Of a stretch of DNA of 64,000 bases, positions 33,436-45,091 are shown in pieces. The notes beneath the pieces were generated by a model that was not told the origin of the DNA, did no database searches, and saw nothing but the letters and a program-made list of their open reading frames with translations. Positions within the stretch are counted from its first letter, which is position 1. The number at the start of each line of letters is the position of its first letter. The position numbers were made by a program, and so were the translations under genes. Origin of the DNA: Ciona savignyi (Eukaryota; Chordata; Ascidiacea; Phlebobranchia; Cionidae); the NCBI GenBank assembly GCA_000149265.1, contig CH002585.1:449803-513802 (forward strand). Direction: 5' to 3'.

Positions 33436-33470
33436 TATTTACTTATTTTAGCTAGTCGAACACGATAGCC

Positions 33471-36400
33471 ATGAATATGCCTGGTATGACTATGAACTCC
33501 ACGCCTGGAATGGATATGAATATGAACTCAACCATGGACATGGATATGGATATGAGCATGCACATGATGATGATGACCATGTATTTCAACTTTAACCTAC
33601 CAGTCACTGTACTTTTCTACGAGTGGGAGATAAAAGACTCAGGAGGTAGGTATTTTGATTGTTATTTCTTTTTGATTGTTAATTTCGTCTAGGATAGGAT
33701 ATTCATGTTTATCCCCGTGAATTGGAAAACCAAGGGGTTAACACACGGGCAATCGTCAGATCACCTNNNNNNNNNNNNNNNNNNNNNNNNNNNNNNNNNN
33801 NNNNNNNNNNNNNNNNNNNNNNNNNNNNNNNNNNNNNNNNNNNNNNNNNNNNNNNNNNNNNNNNNNGGGGTTAACACACGGGCAATCGTCAGATCACCTC
33901 GCGCCCACCGTCGGCTTACCGGAGCTTTTGCAGTGTGTTGTATAAGTGTATATAATAGACGAACGTTCCTTCAATTTAGTAGAACCGATTAATCTGCTGG
34001 GTTCAGGCAATATCTGTAAAGTAAAGTGCCTTGCCTCTGACGATTGCCCGTGTGTTAACCCCCTTGGTTTTCCCCATTCACGGGAATAAACATGCATATT
34101 CTATCTCATCCTAAGTGTTTTGGAAAAAGTTAGACTTAGTTTCCATAGTTTTAATGTTTTACATGGCGTTAATGATTTTTGGTTTTCCCCAACCCAGAGA
34201 TAAACATGACATTCGTATATGGAATTTGTTGTTAATAAGACCGTACAACTTGTACATAACCAACCCTACACTATTCGGCCCATGTTTACATTATTTTGAC
34301 CTAGCACTTGATGTTACAGCGCTCATCGGATCGTGTGTCGGTGTCGCTGGTATTGGTATCTTGTACGAACTACTGAAGTACATGCGTCAACAGTGGGCCA
34401 AGAAGATGTACGCAAATAAAGTCAGATCAGTAAGTTTTCAAACGAACGCGTTTTTTAATGTTGAAAATTCGACACTACAGATAAGATTAGTGATCAAATA
34501 AACAAGCTAATCGACTAAACGTTTTAGTTTGATGTAAACACTTGAAATATACTATAATGGCAAATGGCTGTATAAGCAGTGATGGGATTTAAAAGGTTCG
34601 CATGGGTTCGGTCGAACCCGTTCTTGGAACGTCGGGATAATCATCTATCCGATTCTTGCTTTTTTACAGACATTAAACCAGTGGTTCTCGATCTTTTTGA
34701 CCTCGTGGCGCACCCGAGACCAATTAAGAAACAAACGAGCGCACTTTGCACGGGGATTCAAAACAATATGCTAAGCACTCAAACAATTTAGGAAAAATAT
34801 GGAAAATTAAAAGTTTAATTTAAATCATTTCATCACCGAATTTTCCACATAACCAAATTACTGTTTCTTGAGCGCTCTTGCTTATCGAAAGTTAATGTAA
34901 AACTAACGTTACAACGTTACAAAAGAACGAACTAGACACTAACCATTTAGTAGTTTATGATCTATGCACACTCTGTCGTAAATTTAAGTGTGGCGCACCT
35001 AGCTAACCCCTGTGGCGGTAAATATTATTTTTTCACGTCACACCTAGCAATGTCTTGCGCACAGTAGTGCGTCGCGGCACATTGGTTGCGAAGCACTGGG
35101 ATAGAACATTAATATCGTAACATATCCTACCCTAGCCTCTGCCCGGCCGGTTAGTCTGGCGGTTGATAGCGTTGCCTTTTCAAAGTTGCAGGAGTGAAAA
35201 TGGTCTCTAGCTAGTCGGTTGTGTTGTTGGGCAAGACACTTAACAGACATTGCCTGAACACAGTGGATTAATGGGTTCTACCAAATTGAAGGAATGTGTG
35301 AATCATACACAATACACCGCAATAGCTCCGGTAACCCGACGGTGGGCACGAGGTGTTCTGACGATTGCCCGTTTGTTAAACTCCTTGGTTTTCCCATTTA
35401 CGGGTATAAACATGAACATCCTATATTATCCTATTCTATTCTAACCCAGTGCAAACGAATTCACCGAATCCACGTTTACAGTTCATTCCTTCGACCAGCG
35501 ACTGTTGCCAAGAGGACGACGACTTGGAATGCTACACCATTTCCTATAAATCTCCCAAGTTTTGGCTCTTTCACGTCGTTCAGACCATTTTACACATGGT
35601 TCAGGTAAAAACGTTCAAATCTCACCATGGTATCGTTTTTTTTATTATCGGGTTAAGTTTCGAACCCATGACGGGCTCGTCCCTTACACCGTTTTTTTTT
35701 TATATATAGTTGGTTTATGTATCGGTCGCGTTAACCATTAGGTCACACGACCGTACACTGAACCCAGCGGATTATTGGGTTTTACTAAATTAAAGGAACG
35801 TGTGAATCATACACAACACAATGCACTAGCTCCGTAACCCGACCGTGGGCGCGAGGTAATCTGACGATTGCCCGTGTGTTAACTAACCCCCTTGGTTTTC
35901 CCATTCACGCGGAGTATCCTATCTTATCATTCTACCAGAAAACAAGGCGCACGAAAGCAGCAAAAAGCTAAAAGTGCTGACACAGTTTACCCAAATTTGT
36001 CTAGAAAGTTTAACAACGTGGATTACGACGGTATAGGAGCGTTTAATGTTTAAACGAAGAGTTTTAACTCGATGTCAGCAGTCTAGAATAAGAAAGTTAT
36101 TTAACAGAGATTAGTTGAACTGGGTGGTTTAATAATAACGCAATGTCATGTTGTATACAGCACACTGTAATGGCTCAGAGAACCTAAACTTGAATAGGAT
36201 AAAATATTTATGGTTTATCCGCTGTGAATGGGAAAACCAAGGGTAAACCTAAGGGCAATCACTCAAGACTCACCTCTTTACTTTTTTGATTAGTTTATTT
36301 TTTGATGATATATTGTCCTAGTTTTCTAATGTTTAAAATAACATGTTAGGAAGTTAAAAAATTCACGGTGAACAGAAAGGTTAACGAACTTGTACGCGAA

Positions 36401-36620
36401 TACACTAGCATATGAATACACCCACATCATATATTTAAAGGTCGCCATCGCCTATTTCTTGATGCTGATAGTGATGGCGTACAACGTATGGTTGGCTATA
36501 TCGGTTGTAGCGGGCGCCGGAGTTGGCTACTTTATCACGGGTGTCTTGGTCGCGGTTACGGCTTCAGAACCAAAGAAGAAAAAGAAAGCGAGTAGCAACG
36601 GAAACTTGGTGACTTTCTGA
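33471..36620 (+). CDS. slc31a1: CTR1-type high-affinity copper transporter
   Basis: Exons 33471-33645, 34320-34429, 35482-35604 and 36441-36620 (stop TGA); 588 bases, 195 residues (human CTR1 is 190). GT-AG junctions and phases fit. The N-terminus is a methionine-rich copper-binding ectodomain (MNMPGMTMNS, MDMDMDMSMHMMMM). Helix 1 spans the exon 1/2 junction (about 59-80), followed by a cytoplasmic loop with basic residues; helix 2 has the M144-x3-M148 selectivity pair in YFLMLIVMAYN, and helix 3 the G161-x3-G165 packing motif in GAGVGYF. These are the diagnostic SLC31 features. The C-terminal HCH motif of vertebrate CTR1 is missing; the tail is KKKKKASSNGNLVTF. An acceptor at 33450-33451 suggests a cis or trans-spliced leader. 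Intron 1 contains the window's assembly gap. An alternative C-terminus is possible (37660-37779). Confidence 0.92.
33689..34035 (-). repeat. SINE family A spanning the assembly gap
   Basis: GGATAGGATATTCATGTTTA starts the copy; it is interrupted by Ns and continues to the GTGCCTTGCC block. Same orientation on both sides of the gap. Confidence 0.75.
33767..33866. other. assembly gap, 100 N
   Basis: Exactly 100 unknown bases, a conventional placeholder length. The 33 bases before it (33734-33766, starting GGGGTTAACACACGGGCAAT) are identical to the 33 bases after it (33867-33899). Confidence 0.98.
34036..34108 (+). repeat. SINE family A, 3' fragment
   Basis: CTGACGATTGCCCGTGTGTT to ATTCTATCTCATCC; inverted relative to the preceding copy. 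Confidence 0.75.
34577..34678 (+). mobile_element. truncated hAT-like MITE (CAGTGATGGG family)
   Basis: Begins CAGTGATGGGATTTAAAAGG and contains CGAACCCGTTCTTGGAACGT; cut off at 34678 where another element begins. Complete relatives: 43919-44092 and 48689-48863. Confidence 0.7.
34679..35098 (+). mobile_element. hAT-like MITE, 420 bp
   Basis: Starts CAGTGGTTCTCGATCTTTTT and ends GGTTGCGAAGCACTG, the classic hAT (Charlie-type) terminal pattern. Contains GTGGCGCACC near both ends. In CTR1 intron 2. Confidence 0.7.
35143..35435 (+). repeat. SINE family A, full length
   Basis: GGCCGGTTAGTCTGGCGGTT head through ATGAACATCCTA tail; in CTR1 intron 2, ending 46 bases before exon 3. Confidence 0.85.
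35633..35757 (-). repeat. SINE family B
   Basis: TAAGTTTCGAACCCATGACG to GTTAACCATTAGGTCACACG; begins 28 bases into CTR1 intron 3. Confidence 0.8.
35758..35930 (+). repeat. SINE family A, 3' half
   Basis: CTGAACCCAGCGGATTATTG to GGAGTATCCTATC, directly following a family B copy. Confidence 0.8.
36193..36270 (-). repeat. SINE family A, tail fragment
   Basis: GAATAGGATAAAATATTTAT to GGGAAAACCAAGGGTAAAC. Confidence 0.65.
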
Positions 36621-36749
36621 TACAAACTACTTAATATTCTGAGAAGATACGATTTCTTTATAACTAACTTTTTTGTAATGAAATATATCCAGTTTTATTC
36701 TTTGTAAGTGCTGCAGTGGGGGTAAAAGTTCCTTGTAGTTTTCCTTCAT

Positions 36750-36966
36750 AGTCGGTTGTGTCCTTGGGCATGACACTTTACGGACATTGCCTTAACCCAG
36801 CGGTATTAATGGGTTCTACCAAATTGAAGGAACGAATGAATCATATACAACACACTGTAATCGCTCCGGTAACCCGATGGTGGGCGCGAGGTGATCTGAC
36901 GATTGTCCGTGTGTTAACTCCCTTGGTTTTCCCATTCACGGGGATAAGCATGGATATCCTATCCTA
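36750..36966 (+). repeat. SINE family A, head missing
   Basis: AGTCGGTTGTGTCCTTGGGC to ATGGATATCCTATCCTA. Confidence 0.8.
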
Positions 36967-37265
36967 ATATTCTGAGAAGTTACGATTTCCTTATAACTAT
37001 TTTTTTTGTAATGAAATATATACAGTTATATTAAGTGCTGTACGGGGCAAAGTTCAATGTGGGTTTTTATCAAAGGGAACTCGCGAACCTATAAGTTTCT
37101 TGCAAAAACTAAACTTATACGCTTTGTATATGATAAACCATGGGGGTTAGGTAACCATGCGAACCGTTTTATATAGAAAATATATAGATATCAAGTTTGG
37201 AATGTTAGTTCGGGAATCCATTTTTCTGCTTAAAACATATAGTGTACACTTAGAAGAGGTTTAAG

Positions 37266-37271
37266 AATAAA
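37266..37271 (+). terminator. possible poly(A) signal, short CTR1 transcript
   Basis: AATAAA about 645 bases after the exon 4 stop codon. Confidence 0.35.
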
Positions 37272-37659
37272 GATTGTTAACGCATGGTCGACAAACTCCA
37301 CTTCGGAAAATTATATCTTCACGACACGGCTCCGTGTTTTTTTATTTTAAAACTTTGCTAAACTCTTATGACTTAAATCCTAGATCTAAATGGTAACAAG
37401 ATTTACAACTAATAATGTTACTTAATATGTCAGAACTGTGGGGATCTTCCTTAAAATTCTTAGGTTAGCCTTGGGTTTGCGCCTGGTGCTGGCACTAATT
37501 CTGGCATGAGGTTCCCCAACTAACAGAACTCAGCCAAAACTCGATTAAATCGCAATCCGACTCTTTACAAAAGATTTCTTTATTGGTATATTGCAAGCTT
37601 TTAATATAACTTAATACAATGTGCAAAAAATATTGTATAAACCGCGAGTGCCACTACAG

Positions 37660-37779
37660 AACAACGGCCATGCCCACAACAACGGCCAAACCAACGGCGA
37701 TCCGTGGAATCAGTACATGAATGAAATTCCGCTGAAGAACTCCAAGAAGAATGGATACATGAACAGCTCTTTTAACTAA
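37660..37779 (+). CDS. orphan terminal exon, possible alternative CTR1 tail
   Basis: An acceptor CCACTACAG precedes 39 codons and a TAA. The peptide is Asn-rich and hydrophilic (NNGHAHNNGQTNGD, then KNSKKNGYMNSSFN). It begins in phase 0. CTR1 exon 4 contains an in-frame potential donor at 36609 (AACTTG then GTGACT), also phase 0, which would replace the last four codons and stop by this segment, giving a 231-residue isoform. A canonical AATAAA follows at 38028. The acceptor has a weak pyrimidine tract and the donor is not ideal. It could instead be the last exon of an unrecognised gene or chance. Confidence 0.4.
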   Translation, partial: NNGHAHNNGQTNGDPWNQYMNEIPLKNSKKNGYMNSSFN

Positions 37780-38027
37780 ACTCGGAGTGATAGTTGTGTC
37801 ATTATATATGTATATACACATATAAGTTTTCTTTGTGTTATACGTTATGTTAGTGTACATTAAGTTAATTAGATATTCTTTCCGAAATACTTTTAAATGT
37901 TACTCACTATACTATGTATAGGATATCATTTTAAGCATGTTTGGTTGTATGGTGAATTTTCTGTTATAATTCTTAATTGAGTGTGCACTACTAAGCACAA
38001 TACTCCAATGTTAGTTAATTTTTAATC

Positions 38028-38033
38028 AATAAA
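38028..38033 (+). terminator. poly(A) signal downstream of the orphan exon
   Basis: AATAAA 249 bases after the TAA at 37777-37779, a normal 3' UTR length. Confidence 0.4.
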
Positions 38034-38656
38034 AATGAAACCGTTCTTGAAAAGCCGCACTTGCATTTATAAAAACATTATGGAATATGTATTAAACGTT
38101 TAGCTAAATTACAATTTTTTAATTTTAAAAAATTAAAAATGTATCCTGTCAAGTTTTTAACCTGCCTCCAATCGTTTTAAATTGTAAATAGTGATCGTAA
38201 TTGCAATTCATTTACACTTATACCACATCCGTGACTGTTGTTAATATATATATATATTATCAAACTTTTATTGTTGCGGTCACAGAGTTGACGCGCTCTT
38301 TCCAATTCCTTTATTTGGTGTGAAAGCGGCAACTAAGAAAAACGAAAATTAGTGCGAGACGATATAAAAAAGAAAAACTATATATAATACAAAATAATAC
38401 CTTAACAATTGCGCGTCCGTTGCTTCTTTGACTATTCACTCCTTATACCAATTAACTAAAGAATATGCTGCTTCCTCGCAGCCGAACTCGAAAAGGGCAA
38501 TACAAATAAAAAAAAGGTGAGTTGGCAAGGACAAATCATAGGAACTAACCAACCAAAAAGAATCAATGAACCAAAAAAATACTTCAAAGGTGCAGTAACA
38601 TTTATTGTTTCTTTTTCATTCTTTTTTTTTAATTTAAACGAAAAAAAAAGAAAAAG

Positions 38657-38763
38657 TGTAAATCGGGGTAAAATGGAAACATGCTCCTGCGCAGACTTAG
38701 ATAATGCAAGTGTAAATCGGGGTAAAATGTAAACATGCTCCTGCGCAGACTTAGATAATGCAC
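38657..38763 (+). repeat. 53-bp tandem duplication
   Basis: GTAAATCGGGGTAAAATG, then ACATGCTCCTGCGCAGACTT and AGATAATGCA, occurs twice head to tail with one or two differences, so it is recent. Confidence 0.85.
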
Positions 38764-38975
38764 GTCTTACCTTTAGTCGTATGGTTATATGATCGAAACC
38801 GGTCGGTTGTGACAAACAAGGCAATTAATAGTCGTTGCTTAAAATCAGTGTTCGATGAATAATGCTTAAAGTATATTCTATAAGAGAGCGAATCTCGTAA
38901 TGAAACATTTCCTGGTTTAAAATCAAGTTGAATAAAGAACACGTATAATTGAACACATCCTAGTATAGAATAGGA

Positions 38976-39048
38976 TAGGCGTTTGCCCGTGTGTTAACCC
39001 CTTGGTTTTCCTATTCACGAAATAAACATGATTATCCTATCCTATTCT
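38976..39048 (+). repeat. SINE family A, 3' fragment
   Basis: GCGTTTGCCCGTGTGTTAAC to TATCCTATCCTATTC. Confidence 0.75.
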
Positions 39049-39054
39049 AAAAAC

Positions 39055-39180
39055 GACTTTCCGTTTCGGTTAAGTACATGTATATCATAAAAACCAAACT
39101 TTACACCCGAGTAAATTTATTTTCAGTGCAACATGTTGAATAATTCTAGATATATGTAGCTTCCGGTGCTTTTATTACCG
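39055..39180 (-). repeat. hAT-like repeat shared with 24936-25105
   Basis: Reverse complement contains GAATTATTCAACATGTTGCA and AAGTTTGGTTTTTATGATAT. It overlaps the likely actin 3' end. Confidence 0.65.
39171..39176 (-). terminator. possible poly(A) signal, actin
   Basis: AATAAA on the - strand about 200 bases past the actin stop; another lies at 39116-39121. Confidence 0.35.
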
Positions 39181-39373
39181 ATAATAATACTGGGGCTACA
39201 GTGGTAATCAAAATATTGTTAAATAACTGCGTATAGGATGCTGTGTTAAAGTACGTAAAAGAAGAGTTGTCAAATTGCGGCAAGTTGGTCCTTTCAAACC
39301 ACCATATATTAACGTAATTACGAAGCTTCAAAGCGATATAAGTTAAATTCTTGCTTCAATTATAAGAATGCAT

Positions 39374-42382
<3,009 letters not shown>

Positions 42383-42461
42383 TTAAAGTTTAGTAAAGAT
42401 AGTAGAAAAAGATAAGCTTTACGCTTGTTTTAAAATTTCACAAGATTTTAGTTTAAAGATT

Positions 42462-42464
42462 CTG
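42462..42464 (-). promoter_or_regulatory. leader splice acceptor, actin
   Basis: On the - strand ATTTTATTTTTCAG ends here, 85 bases before the ATG; a leader intron before the start codon is common in actin genes. Confidence 0.5.
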
Positions 42465-42750
42465 AAAAATAAAATATATGGTCAGATACTATTCTGCAGT
42501 TAACTGCCAATTTTTTTTACATTTTTTTGCTAGTAAATTAAAGAGAAAGCTGCTATAATATAGTGTACTGTGCACTATTCAACCAACGCTCTGGCCTTGT
42601 GAATGCTTCTCTTGTAACTAGCGTTCTTATAGCAGTAAATTAAAACAAGCGTATTTTGCTACGAAACGGATCACGTGTCTGCTTGCTGTATCTTATTTCC
42701 TACCTCATTTCCTTGCATATATTTCCTGTCAATAAAATTGCTTCTCATCA

Positions 42751-42829
42751 CCAAATATGGACATGCTGATCACCAAATATGGGCATAAAAACATTCTTTA
42801 AAAAAGGTTATCTTCATCACCAAATATGG
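42751..42829 (-). promoter_or_regulatory. cluster of three CArG boxes (SRF sites)
   Basis: CCAAATATGG at 42751-42760, 42773-42782 and 42820-42829, each a perfect CC(A/T)6GG. Two have the same longer context TCATCACCAAATATGGACAT, the third a one-base variant. They lie 375-453 bases upstream of the actin ATG. CArG boxes bind serum response factor and control actin genes in many animals; activity here is inferred. Confidence 0.75.
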
Positions 42830-43061
42830 ACATGCCAAACAGCTAATTAAGGTGTCGCTTCGATGCGAACCTGCATCAAGACAATTCGCATTTGAGTCGC
42901 TTTAAAATATTCTTAAACGAATGGTTTGTGTCGTCTATTTCGGTGGCCAAGACCTTATTACTTCAAGGCATAATTTATTATTTTAAGACATTAAGAGACA
43001 TTATACAATATTGGATTCGATACGTACCAAGGTCAAAACAATTTGCATCTGTGAAATAGGT

Positions 43062-43322
43062 ATAGAGCGACGCCTTTTAGACAAAATGTTGTAGGTTCAA
43101 AACTGGTCGCTATACAGTTAGTTGTGTCCTCGGGCAAGGCACTTAATGGACATTGCCTGAACCCAGCGGCTTAATAGGTTCTACTAAATTGAAGTAATCA
43201 TACACAACATACTGCAATAGCTCGGGTAACCCGACGATGGGCGCAAAGTGATCTGACGATTGCCCGTGTGTTAACCCCCTTGGTTTTCCTATTTACGGGG
43301 ATAAACATGAATATCCTATTCT
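43062..43322 (+). repeat. SINE family A, nearly full length
   Basis: GAGCGACGCCTTTTAGAC head through AACATGAATATCCTATTC tail. Confidence 0.8.
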
Positions 43323-43404
43323 AAATTTAACAACAGTAGATCCACACACAAGATTGTGCGATGACGGAAAGGTGCTAGTTTTTTTGAAAAAGCTGTTATT
43401 TTTA

Positions 43405-43523
43405 TTAATTTTTACCCGGGTAGTTTTGAACCCAGGATGGGCTCATTGCTAAGACCGTTTTTTGTATGTAAGTCGGTATATGTATTGGTCGCGTACTTTA
43501 ACCATTCGGCCACACGACCGTAA
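43405..43523 (-). repeat. SINE family B
   Basis: TAGTTTTGAACCCAGGATGG to TTAACCATTCGGCCACACG. Confidence 0.8.
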
Positions 43524-43642
43524 AACTCTTTTTTTATCGAGACAACTCTTGAACCCATGATGGGCTTATTACTAGGACTGATTTTGTATATAAGTCTGTA
43601 AATGTATCGGTCGCGTTAACCATTCGGCCACATGACCGTAAA
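43524..43642 (-). repeat. SINE family B, second tandem copy
   Basis: ACTCTTGAACCCATGATGGG to GTTAACCATTCGGCCACATG; directly adjoins the copy before it, same orientation. Confidence 0.8.
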
Positions 43643-43918
43643 CCGGCGCGAGTATGCGCTATAGACTACGCGAGTGTGTGCTAGACCACGCCCTCTACAG
43701 TCATACAAAACCTCTTTAAATGGATGTGTGTGGTCTTTGAAAACCGACGCGGAACTCGTTTTTGTTTGCTGTTTAATTTCCTCCTCTCATTTCCGCATTT
43801 TCAATAAATTTAATTACTTCCATTCATCAACTAATGACACGCGACAGTTACGCAATATACGTACGTATAACCGGCTCAAATATTATCACAATAAGGTATC
43901 TTCACCAGACCTTATACA

Positions 43919-44092
43919 CTGATGGGATTCAAAGTTTTAAGAACATGTTCTCTTTTGTATCGTGCTTACTTACAACAGGTTCCCTAAAATGTCTAATAAA
44001 TATAAAAAAGCAAGAATCGGATCGGTGATTATCTCGACGTTCCAAGAACGGGTTTGACCAAACCCATGCGAACCTCTTGAATCCCATCACTG
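43919..44092 (-). mobile_element. hAT-like MITE with perfect 8-bp target duplication
   Basis: Ends GATGGGATTCAAAG and CTTGAATCCCATCACTG; CTTATACA occurs on both sides (43911-43918, 44093-44100). Contains CAAGAACGGGTTTGACCAAA. Confidence 0.85.
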
Positions 44093-44113
44093 CTTATACA
44101 GCCCTGTGCCGTT

Positions 44114-44405
44114 AGTATAGGATAGGATAGAATAAAATAGGATATTTATGTTTATTCCCGTGAATGGGAAAACCAAGGGTGTTATCACACGGGTAATCTT
44201 CAGATCACCTCGCGCCCACCGTCGGGTTACCGGAGCTATTGCAGTGTGTTGTGTATGATACACTAGTTCCTTTATCAATCCGCTGGGTCCAGGCAATGTC
44301 CGTTAAGTGCCTTGCCCAAGGACACAACCGACTAGCTAGCGACCAGTTTTAAAGCTGCAACCTTTTGGTTAAAAGGCGTCGCACTATACCGCCAGACCAA
44401 CCAGT
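44114..44405 (-). repeat. SINE family A, full length
   Basis: GGATAGGATAGAATAAAATA tail repeats through CGCCAGACCAACCAGT head. Confidence 0.85.
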
Positions 44406-44685
44406 GGTATATTCGAAGTTTTCATATCAAACTAAAACTTTAAGTCGATCAGCTCGTCGAATAATAAATCGACTTCTATAAGAATCTATTTTACGCTGCG
44501 TGCAATTTTCGATCTGTTAATACTATACTAAGGTTAATCAAACAGTACGTTTGGTTGTTTATTAAGAATGTGCATGTAGGATCGTGCATTCCGACATTTC
44601 ACTTCTTTTCGAAACGTTTAGTGATGTTCCATACTAAAATAGGGAAATGTTGAACTTTTTTAATTTGTACCGATTATTTTTTTTT

Positions 44686-44745
44686 TATTTTTTTTTTTTA
44701 CCGAGCCAAGTTTCGAACCCAAGATGGACCCATGATTAGGATCCG
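44686..44745 (-). repeat. SINE family B, truncated
   Basis: A T-run then CCGAGCCAAGTTTCGAACCC; A-box half missing. Confidence 0.6.
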
Positions 44746-44866
44746 ATTAGCTTGATGGATGTGTGTCTCCTTGGAGAAACTTTTAGCGAACATTGCCTGA
44801 ACACTACTGGATTTTTGATTTCTGCCAACACTAAAGGAAAGTCTCAACAGACGCACAATAAACACT

Positions 44867-44872
44867 TTTATT
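44867..44872 (-). terminator. possible poly(A) signal, sulfotransferase
   Basis: AATAAA on the - strand about 220 bases past the stop codon at 45092-45094. Confidence 0.45.
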
Positions 44873-45091
44873 TTACAAAGCACTGATCCACTATTACAAA
44901 ACTTCACAGCTAAACGAGAAAACCAGCGCGCAGCCTAACACATGCTGCTTACAACCAAACAAACATTGGGGAATCACCACCATTGTTACTCAGCAAAACA
45001 CTAAAGAGAATAGAGTAATTTGTTCTTAGAAATTGTGAAGGTCGTTTAACGCATAGTTGGCACTCTCTAGTTGTTGGCATAAGATTTCAAG

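Larger units (their letters stand above)
29383..33470. other. intergenic spacer, SLC43A3-type to CTR1-type gene
   Basis: Contains the transporter 3' UTR, family A SINEs (29788-30158, 30690-30840, 32158-32446) and a 949-bp inverted-repeat element (32487-33435). 30160-30690 and 30850-32150 show nothing I can assign. Confidence 0.65.
36621..39373. other. spacer between CTR1-type and actin genes (convergent)
   Basis: Holds SINE fragments (36750-36966, 38976-39048), the exon-like segment 37660-37779 with a poly(A) signal, a 53-bp tandem duplication and a hAT-like fragment. 37020-37650 and 38060-38640 show nothing else I can support. Confidence 0.6.

Noticed and set aside
33705..33992. Open frame running across the N gap
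   Set aside because: Translation of SINE sequence and unknown bases.
38234..38333. Possible last exon on the - strand (LPLSHQIKELERARQLCD)
   Set aside because: Good pyrimidine tract and helix-like peptide, but no upstream exon on the same strand could be found, and the + strand of the same region shows equally plausible signals.
38475..38516. Micro-exon on the + strand flanked by CAG and GTGAGT
   Set aside because: Only about 37 bases, lysine-rich by A-run, and no partner exons.
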